Of a stretch of DNA of 11,139 bases, positions 5,845 through 11,139 are shown piece after piece (within the stretch, counting starts at the first letter, position 1; each line of letters opens with the position of its first letter). A program made the translations under genes and the position numbers. The notes beneath the pieces are model-generated. The model did not search any database and was not told the origin of the DNA. It saw only the letters and a program-made list of their open reading frames with translations. The stretch lies in assembly GCA_000434635.1 (NCBI GenBank), contig HF988069.1, forward strand, positions 3,807-14,945. Reading direction: 5' to 3'. Source of the DNA: Firmicutes bacterium CAG:110 (lineage in GTDB: Bacteria; Bacillota; Clostridia; Oscillospirales; Oscillospiraceae).

Positions 5845-7346
5845 CGGCTTATCAGCTTTTCAGAGGACTGACCGGCGTGGACGGGGAGCTGCTGGCGGCG
5901 GTGGAGCCGGTGGATTCCCGGAAGGAGCCCGCCACAAAGAAGCTGCCCGCAAGAAAAATCTGGCTTGTTGCAGCGGTCGTTGCGCTGGCGCTGCTGCTGG
6001 CGGGCTGCGGAATCGCCTATGTGCTCAGCCTGAGACAGCTTGAGCTGGGAACCCAGACGATCCCCCTGCCCACTGATGCGTCGCAGGACGGCACGGCTCC
6101 CACCGAAACCGAAATGCAGCTGACGGTATTCTCCCTTCAGGGAATCGAAGGGACGCCCAACTATCAGGCAAATCAGGAGTGGCTGGTGTTCACCCAGAGC
6201 TATACCCCCTCCGGCGGCGAGTACTGGGACAGCGACCCGGCTTACTGGGCGTACAGCGTTCAGGACCAGACGATGGTGGACAAGCTGGATGAAATCTGCG
6301 CCAAATACGGACTGAAGGTGATCGGAAAGGCGTGGCACGAGCAGGTTGACTGCAACAAGTTCCTTCCTCTGCTTGGCATTGACAGCCTGCTGAAGCCCGA
6401 TACCGATGCAACGCTCTCCATTCCCGCGGGACGCTATTTCCCGGGCGGCTCCTTTACCATTTACGGTACGCTGAATCTTGGAGACGCGGCGGAGATGTTT
6501 ACCTACCAATGCGTCAAAAAGGATGTTTTCTACGACGTGTTCGGCTACACGAACCCGGATAGCGTTACCGAGAGAAACTATACCACATCGGACGGCGTAC
6601 CCCTCCTGTTTCTGGAATCGGAGCAGAGCGGCATGATTCTGGCAGACCGGGAGGACTGCTTCCTGAGCCTGAGCATCATGCTGGACGGGAACGTCAGTCT
6701 CGAGGAAATCGCCGAATGCTTCGACTTTACGATTCAGCCACAGGCGCCCGACGCCACCGCGGCGGACGCACGGGAGCAGGCTTCCAATGCGGAAATCATC
6801 AGCACACAGGACGACCCGAATATTGGCAGGCGTGCCACGTATGCTGAGTATGTAGAAGACTTAATCCGGGGCGACGAGTTCCATACCTCTACCGATCCGG
6901 GGTATACACCCCCTGTCAAAACCTATGCGTTTTATGACGCGGATGGTAACGGGACAGACGAGCTGCTCATTTTCTATGGTGACCGCATTGGCAGCATTGT
7001 CGGCATGAAGGACGGTGTCACGGATGAAGGAAAGAGCTACACTCTGATACCATGCGAAGATCACGTTTTCATTGACTGGCCGAGAGGCCCGTATGTCGAT
7101 GGGGAATACTGGTACCACATCTTCCGTTTCGCCAATAATGACGACCCGGTCTTCTCCAACCCGAAGGAGCGAAGCATCGTCCGGCTGAAAAAGGACGCGG
7201 AGGGGAACTGGTGGCGGACATCCTCCACAGACCATTACGCGGAATTTGACACCAGAATCACGGAGGAAGAAGCGAACGCAATCTTAAATTCCTACACCCC
7301 CATTCAGCTGGAAACCCATCCCCTTTCCGAATTCAAAGAGCCATAA
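5841..7346 (+). CDS. Single-pass membrane protein, probable anti-sigma factor with large external domain
   Basis: The product is 501 aa. Its ATG overlaps the sigma stop and has its own AAGGAGGG six bases upstream. Residues 1-38 are short, charged and probably cytoplasmic, with FRGLTGVDGELLAAVE resembling the N-terminal helix of clostridial sigma-linked membrane proteins. One hydrophobic segment (about 40-62) follows PARK. The rest should be external: a Thr/Pro-rich linker (70-92), an alpha/beta region with TMVDKLDEICAKYGLKV (about 93-315), then a segment with DADGNGTDELLI starting at residue 366, a calcium-loop pattern seen in VCBS/FG-GAP-like domains. LAGC (residues 53-56) inside the hydrophobic segment matches a lipobox. 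I infer that the short tail binds the sigma factor and the outer part senses an envelope signal, mainly from the coupling and topology. No classical zinc-binding anti-sigma motif is visible. It could instead be a sigma-linked lipoprotein of other function. Confidence 0.72.
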   Translation: MTAYQLFRGLTGVDGELLAAVEPVDSRKEPATKKLPARKIWLVAAVVALALLLAGCGIAYVLSLRQLELGTQTIPLPTDASQDGTAPTETEMQLTVFSLQGIEGTPNYQANQEWLVFTQSYTPSGGEYWDSDPAYWAYSVQDQTMVDKLDEICAKYGLKVIGKAWHEQVDCNKFLPLLGIDSLLKPDTDATLSIPAGRYFPGGSFTIYGTLNLGDAAEMFTYQCVKKDVFYDVFGYTNPDSVTERNYTTSDGVPLLFLESEQSGMILADREDCFLSLSIMLDGNVSLEEIAECFDFTIQPQAPDATAADAREQASNAEIISTQDDPNIGRRATYAEYVEDLIRGDEFHTSTDPGYTPPVKTYAFYDADGNGTDELLIFYGDRIGSIVGMKDGVTDEGKSYTLIPCEDHVFIDWPRGPYVDGEYWYHIFRFANNDDPVFSNPKERSIVRLKKDAEGNWWRTSSTDHYAEFDTRITEEEANAILNSYTPIQLETHPLSEFKEP

Positions 7347-7357
7347 CAAGCGAAACA

Positions 7358-7398
7358 GCGCCCCGTTTCCCCACAGATCGGGAAACGGGGCGCATTTT
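7358..7398 (+). terminator. Strong intrinsic terminator of the sigma operon
   Basis: A perfect 14-bp GC-rich stem (7358-7371 with 7380-7393) encloses an eight-base loop and is followed by ATTTTG. It starts 12 bases after the anti-sigma stop and directly precedes the promoter of the next operon. Confidence 0.9.
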
Positions 7399-7402
7399 GC
7401 TG

Positions 7403-7431
7403 TTGACATCCGGGATTGCGCGCGGCATAAT
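7403..7431 (+). promoter_or_regulatory. Near-consensus sigma-A promoter of the MarR-ABC operon
   Basis: TTGACA (7403-7408, 6/6) and CATAAT (7426-7431, 5/6) are separated by exactly 17 bases. The predicted start, near 7438, falls inside the palindromic operator, leaving a leader of about 39 bases. So strong a promoter with an operator at its start site suggests high expression once repression is lifted. Confidence 0.88.
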
Positions 7432-7432
7432 A

Positions 7433-7460
7433 GTTGTACATACAACGATGTATCTACAAC
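7433..7460 (+). promoter_or_regulatory. Double palindromic operator, probable MarR autoregulatory site
   Basis: Two overlapping levels of symmetry are visible. TTGTACATACAA (7434-7445) is a perfect TTGTAnnTACAA palindrome, and ATGTATCTACAA (7448-7459) matches the same pattern with one mismatch, 14 bases further on. Together they form an outer 11-bp inverted repeat (7433-7443 and 7450-7460, one mismatch). The site starts right after the -10 box and covers the predicted transcript start. MarR dimers typically bind palindromes of this kind, so autorepression by the next gene is inferred. Confidence 0.8.
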
Positions 7461-7476
7461 GAGCTTGGAGGCTGCC

Positions 7477-7953
7477 ATGGATATTACGGAACGGAAAATC
7501 ACCAAAATCGCCCGGGAGGCGGAAAAGCTGGTTCTGCGCACCATGCGGGAAACCGGCGTCGGCACGGCGGAGATCGACCTGATCCACGCCCTGCGCCACA
7601 ATCCCGGCTGTACACAGGCGGCGCTGGCGGAGCTGCTGCACGCGGACAAAGCCGCCATCGCCCGCAGAACGAAGAATCTGGAAGCGAAGGGCTACCTCGT
7701 CCGCCGGGACGCCCCCAACGACCGGCGCAGTCAGCTGCTGTACCCCACGGAAAAGGCGGAGAGCCTGAAATCCTCCAAAGCGGAGATTGAAGCGGCCTTT
7801 TACGAATACCTGACGGATACGCTGACAAAAGAGGAAGCTGCCGCCTTTGCCGCCGCGCTGAACAAGCTCTATGCGGCATCCAAGGCGGAAAGCCGGGCGG
7901 GCTTCCCCCACTTTCGGCAGACGGCAAAGGGAGAAAACGGGGATGAAACGTGA
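7477..7953 (+). CDS. MarR-family transcriptional repressor, probable regulator of the ABC exporter
   Basis: The product is 158 aa, the usual MarR size. Residues 5-25 form the N-terminal dimerisation helix. The winged helix-turn-helix is at about 31-95: CTQAALAELLHADKAAIARR holds the helix pair with the recognition helix near 57-72, followed by the wing RRDAPNDRRSQLLYPTEKG-like segment (76-94, with the D-x-R-x conserved pattern as NDRRS). Helices from about 100 to 140 complete the dimer interface. The start is the ATG at 7477, five bases after GGAGG (7467-7471). A TTG at 7465 would overlap that site and is less likely. The gene overlaps the ABC gene by 11 bases. MarR proteins of this kind usually repress an adjacent exporter and release DNA when a small molecule binds; the ligand here is unknown. 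Confidence 0.92.
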   Translation: MDITERKITKIAREAEKLVLRTMRETGVGTAEIDLIHALRHNPGCTQAALAELLHADKAAIARRTKNLEAKGYLVRRDAPNDRRSQLLYPTEKAESLKSSKAEIEAAFYEYLTDTLTKEEAAAFAAALNKLYAASKAESRAGFPHFRQTAKGENGDET

Positions 7954-9676
7954 AAAAGCCTTCCGCCCGGACAGGATCGGTTCGTATTTCCGCGTCGAAT
8001 GGCTGCCGCTGGCACTGGTGACCCTTTCCGGCCTGATCTACAACATCGGTCTGCTTGCCACGCCCTGGTTTGAAGGGCGGCTGGCGCAGTGCCTTGCGGA
8101 CATTCTGGGCGGGAATGCCGCTGCCGGGAAAATGGCGGTTCTGGTGCTTGCCTATATTCTCGTCACGCTGGGGGTGCAGGCCGCGCGGTTTATCAAGCGG
8201 TTCTATGTCCGCCGCTTCGCCAACAACATCAACCGCCGGATGAAGGGCATCCTGTACGCCAATCTGGTGCGCAGAAGCCGGGCGTCGCTGGAGCAGGAGG
8301 GCGCGGGCGAGCTGATGACCAAGGCCATCTCCGACGTGGACGACTGCGTGGAGGGAATGCGGAAATTCACCACCGAGGTCTTCGACACCTTCGTGGCGCT
8401 GGTGGGCTACGCCGTCATGCTTCTGGTATACGACTGGCGTCTGGCGATCCTGAGTTTGCTGTTTACGCCGGTGTCCTACGTCTGCGCGGCGTGGATGAAG
8501 CGGAACGTCCAGCGTGCGGGCACCGCCTACAAAAAAGCGGCGGGCGCACTCAGCACGGCCACGCTGGATCGGGCGCAGAACGCCGTGACCTACCGCATTT
8601 ACGGCTGTGAAAGCACCCGGGAGGGGCAGTACGAGCATACGCTGGACACCTACGAGAAGACCGCCGTCCGCAGCAACGTGTGGCAGTCGGCCCTGCCGCC
8701 GCTGTATCTGGCCGTGTCGGAGGCGGGGGTGCTGTTCATTCTGTGGTTCGGGGCGAAAAACGTCCTCGGTTCCGGGTGGCGCGCATGGGATATTGCGGCG
8801 TTCACTACGTTTCTTTCCTGCTTTACCAAGCTGACGGTGAAATCCTCCAAGGTGGCGAAGCTGTTCAACTCGGTGCAGAAGGCGGAGGTCTCATGGAAGC
8901 GCATTCAGCCGCTGATGAAGTCCCCGGAGACGCTGGAGCCTCTCGCCGTTCCGGCGGCGGTGGACGTGACCCTTGAGAATCTTTCCTTTGCCTACGGCGA
9001 CCAGCCGGTTTTCTCCGGACTGAGCCTGACGGCCCATCCGGGGGATATCATCGGCGTTACCGGGCCGGTGGCCTGCGGCAAGTCCACCTTCGGGCGGGTG
9101 TTCCTCTGCGAAGCGCCCTACGGCGGCTCGGCGAAATTCGGGAAGACCGAGTTTTCCGCCCTCACCCCCCGTCAAATCGCGGCGACCGTGGGATATTTGG
9201 GGCACGACCCGGAGCTGAGCGCCGACACCATCCAGAATAACGTCCTCTGCGGAAGCAATCAGGACGCGAAGCCGTATCTTGCCGCGGCGGCGCTGGATCA
9301 TGAAGTGCTTGCCATGGAAGCGGGGCTGGATACCGTCATTGGCAGCAGCGGCACGCGGATTTCCGGCGGTCAGGCGCAGCGGCTGGCGCTGGCAAGAACC
9401 CTTGCCCACCCAAGACCCGTTCTGGTTCTGGACGACCCCTTCTCCGCGCTGGACAGAAATACCGAGGATACCGTGTTCGCAAATTTGCAGGAATATGCAA
9501 AGGATAAGGTCGTGTTCCTGATCTCTCACCGGCTGTATCACTTCCCGCAGATGCGCAGCGTAATCTTTATGGAGGACGGCAAAACCACCGTCGGCACTCA
9601 CGGGGAGCTGATGGCATCCGTTCCGGTGTACCGGCAGCTTTATGAAAGCCAGACAGGAGGGCAGACTCATGAATAA
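7943..9676 (+). CDS. ABC exporter half-transporter, subunit with degenerate ATP site
   Basis: The product is 577 aa, a complete fused permease-ATPase half-transporter. Six membrane helices lie within residues 15-300 and the nucleotide-binding domain spans about 340-577. Walker A is GPVACGKST (374-382), the signature is ISGGQ (473-477), Walker B is LVLDDP and the H-loop His is 529. The catalytic Glu after Walker B is Asp (D498) and the Q-loop position holds His (H421, in GYLGHDP), so its own ATP site is probably weakly hydrolytic. Asp at this position is known from heterodimeric exporters such as TM287/288 and from CFTR/MRP-type NBD1. The start ATG at 7943 follows AAAGGGAG (7926-7933) and lies inside the end of the MarR gene. 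It should pair with the next gene product in the membrane. The substrate is not evident; drug, lipid or peptide export are all possible. Confidence 0.92.
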   Translation: MKREKAFRPDRIGSYFRVEWLPLALVTLSGLIYNIGLLATPWFEGRLAQCLADILGGNAAAGKMAVLVLAYILVTLGVQAARFIKRFYVRRFANNINRRMKGILYANLVRRSRASLEQEGAGELMTKAISDVDDCVEGMRKFTTEVFDTFVALVGYAVMLLVYDWRLAILSLLFTPVSYVCAAWMKRNVQRAGTAYKKAAGALSTATLDRAQNAVTYRIYGCESTREGQYEHTLDTYEKTAVRSNVWQSALPPLYLAVSEAGVLFILWFGAKNVLGSGWRAWDIAAFTTFLSCFTKLTVKSSKVAKLFNSVQKAEVSWKRIQPLMKSPETLEPLAVPAAVDVTLENLSFAYGDQPVFSGLSLTAHPGDIIGVTGPVACGKSTFGRVFLCEAPYGGSAKFGKTEFSALTPRQIAATVGYLGHDPELSADTIQNNVLCGSNQDAKPYLAAAALDHEVLAMEAGLDTVIGSSGTRISGGQAQRLALARTLAHPRPVLVLDDPFSALDRNTEDTVFANLQEYAKDKVVFLISHRLYHFPQMRSVIFMEDGKTTVGTHGELMASVPVYRQLYESQTGGQTHE

Positions 9677-11139
9677 AAACGGTGTGTTTGCCGCGATACG
9701 GACGGCGGCAGCAACCCACCAGCTTCTCACGGTGGGGACGGTTCTCTGCGTGGCGGCGTCGGTGGGTGCGTCCCTGCTCCCGCCGCTGCTGCTGGCACGG
9801 GTGGTCGATCGCCTGACCGTGGGCAGCGGACTGACGTTTCTCGCGGTACAGGGCTACTTTTGCAGTCTTGCGCTGGAGGGACTGCTTTCTTCCGCGCAGG
9901 AAAGCCTGCTCGTGCTGTTCGGCCAGAAAATGACCCACGCCCTGCGTTCGGAAATGTCCCGGAAGCTGACCCGGCTGCCCGCAGGCACCCTTGTTGACCA
10001 GAATCCCGGCAAGGTCGCCGCCCGGTTTTCCGGGGATGTGGACACGGTTGAGGCGCTGTTTACCTCCGGCATCATCAGCATGGTGGCGGATGCGTGCCGC
10101 ATTCTGTCCATCATGGCGGTCATCGCGGTGAAAAATACCGGCCTCGCCCTGATTCTGCTGCTGGTTCTGCCCCTGTTTGCCCTGTTCACCCGCCACGTGC
10201 AGAAGCGGATGCTGGCCGCCCAGCTGAACAACCGCCGCGCCGTCGCCGCCGTGTCCGGACAGGTGCCGGAGACGTTACACAACATCCGCACCATCCGTGC
10301 GCTGGGGCTGGAAGATTACATGGAGCGCCGCTACGATCGGCGTATTTCGGACGGCTACGCCGCCATGGAGCGGACCAATTTTTACGACGCCATCTATTCG
10401 CCGGTAGTCCTGCTGCTGAACGCCGTGGTGGTGGGCATCGTCATGCTGCTGTCCGCCTCCGGAAATGCGGAAATTCTGCGTCTGTTCGGCATGTCGGTGG
10501 GTACGTCGGTGGCCGTTATCAGCTACATATCCCGCATTTTCGCGCCCATTGAGAGCCTTGGCATGGAGATTCAGACCATTCAGTCGGCCATGGCCGGGGT
10601 CAAGCGCATCGACGCATTCTTAAGCCAGCCGGAGCGCGTCATTCCGGAGCATCGGGAAACCGCCGCCCGTGGGGACGTGGTACTGTCCCACGTGACCTTC
10701 GGCTACGGGGAAAAGCCCGTTCTGCGGGACTTTTCCATGACCGTAAGGCAGGGCGAGCAGGTCACGCTGGTAGGCCGGACGGGCGCAGGAAAAAGCACTG
10801 TGTTCAAGCTTCTGCTGGGGCTTTATCGTCCGGAAGCCGGTACGATCACCATTGGCGGCGTGGACGTTTCGGCCATTTCGGATCAGGAGCGCCGAACCTG
10901 CATCAGCTGTGTGGAGCAGCACTTTTCCCGCGTGCCGGGGACGGTGCTGGATCAGATCACCCTTGGTGACCCGCAGATAACGGAAGATATGGCAAAGAAC
11001 GCGGCGCACCTTGCCGGGATCGACGCGGCCATTCAGGCATTGCCGGAGGGCTACGCCACGGTATGCACCGAGGGCATGTTCTCACAGGGCGAATGGCAGC
11101 TTCTGTCCATCGCCCGCGCCGCGGCGGCGGACCCGGCGG
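9669..11139 (+). CDS. ABC exporter half-transporter, partner subunit (3' partial)
   Basis: Reading from ATG 9669 the frame stays open to the window edge, giving the first 490 codons. The start overlaps the end of the previous gene by eight bases and has AGGAGGG (9655-9661) seven bases upstream. Six membrane helices fall within about residues 18-300 (for example near 242-262 and 275-297). The nucleotide-binding domain begins near 336, with a FGYG aromatic A-loop, Walker A GRTGAGKST (369-377), a Q-loop Gln in CVEQHF and a signature-position FSQGE (471-475) in place of LSGGQ. Walker B and the catalytic residue lie just past the edge. The altered signature would face the Walker A/B of the first subunit, so both deviations map to the same composite site. 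Together with the preceding gene this forms a probable heterodimeric exporter under MarR control. Confidence 0.93.
   Translation, partial: MNKNGVFAAIRTAAATHQLLTVGTVLCVAASVGASLLPPLLLARVVDRLTVGSGLTFLAVQGYFCSLALEGLLSSAQESLLVLFGQKMTHALRSEMSRKLTRLPAGTLVDQNPGKVAARFSGDVDTVEALFTSGIISMVADACRILSIMAVIAVKNTGLALILLLVLPLFALFTRHVQKRMLAAQLNNRRAVAAVSGQVPETLHNIRTIRALGLEDYMERRYDRRISDGYAAMERTNFYDAIYSPVVLLLNAVVVGIVMLLSASGNAEILRLFGMSVGTSVAVISYISRIFAPIESLGMEIQTIQSAMAGVKRIDAFLSQPERVIPEHRETAARGDVVLSHVTFGYGEKPVLRDFSMTVRQGEQVTLVGRTGAGKSTVFKLLLGLYRPEAGTITIGGVDVSAISDQERRTCISCVEQHFSRVPGTVLDQITLGDPQITEDMAKNAAHLAGIDAAIQALPEGYATVCTEGMFSQGEWQLLSIARAAAADPA

Noticed and set aside
7465..7476. TTG start giving the MarR protein four extra residues
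   Set aside because: The TTG overlaps the GGAGG that serves the ATG at 7477 and has no ribosome binding site of its own.

Overview
This window looks like chromosomal DNA from a Gram-positive anaerobe of the class Clostridia, probably a gut Oscillospiraceae/Ruminococcaceae-type species. The reasons are the moderately high GC, strong AAGGAGG-type ribosome binding sites, a cell-wall sorting tail of the SPKTG type, a compact ECF sigma factor/membrane-protein pair, and the style of cysteine-rich surface repeats. I see no rRNA, tRNA, CRISPR array, transposase, integrase or phage gene. All genes lie on the + strand.

Region 1 (1-4985) is the 3' part of a very large surface protein gene. It is open at the left edge, so its signal peptide and true start are missing. 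From N to C the protein has a probable beta-rich segment, an Ig-like segment, one InlB/Flg_new-type repeat, a short Asp/Cys-rich calcium-loop-like insert, three copies of a two-part Ig-like module, five Cys-rich repeats (units 2-4 nearly identical in DNA), a diverged sixth repeat, and an SPKTG-TM-KRKNRK wall anchor. It is probably an adhesin or other wall-attached protein.

Region 2 (4986-5286) is a 301-base gap with a perfect 10-bp inverted repeat just after the stop, a long terminator hairpin, and a candidate sigma-A promoter for the next operon.

Region 3 (5287-7346) is a translationally coupled pair joined by an ATGA overlap. It encodes a 185-aa ECF sigma factor and a 501-aa single-pass membrane protein, probably its anti-sigma factor, with a large external part that includes a calcium-loop-like motif. 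The pair ends at a 14-bp perfect terminator hairpin.

Region 4 (7358-11139) is a self-contained efflux-type operon. A near-consensus promoter overlaps two tandem TTGTAnnTACAA-like sites, followed by a MarR regulator and two half-size ABC exporter subunits with overlapping reading frames. The second ABC gene is cut off by the right edge. Changes in key ATPase residues are split between the two subunits in the way expected of a heterodimeric exporter with one degenerate ATP site.

Regions 1, 3 and 4 look like separate transcription units. The only functional link I can infer is a shared theme of envelope and stress response. I did not find a clearly new system. The most unusual features are the recombining Cys-rich repeats, the external part and embedded lipobox of the putative anti-sigma factor, and the double operator.
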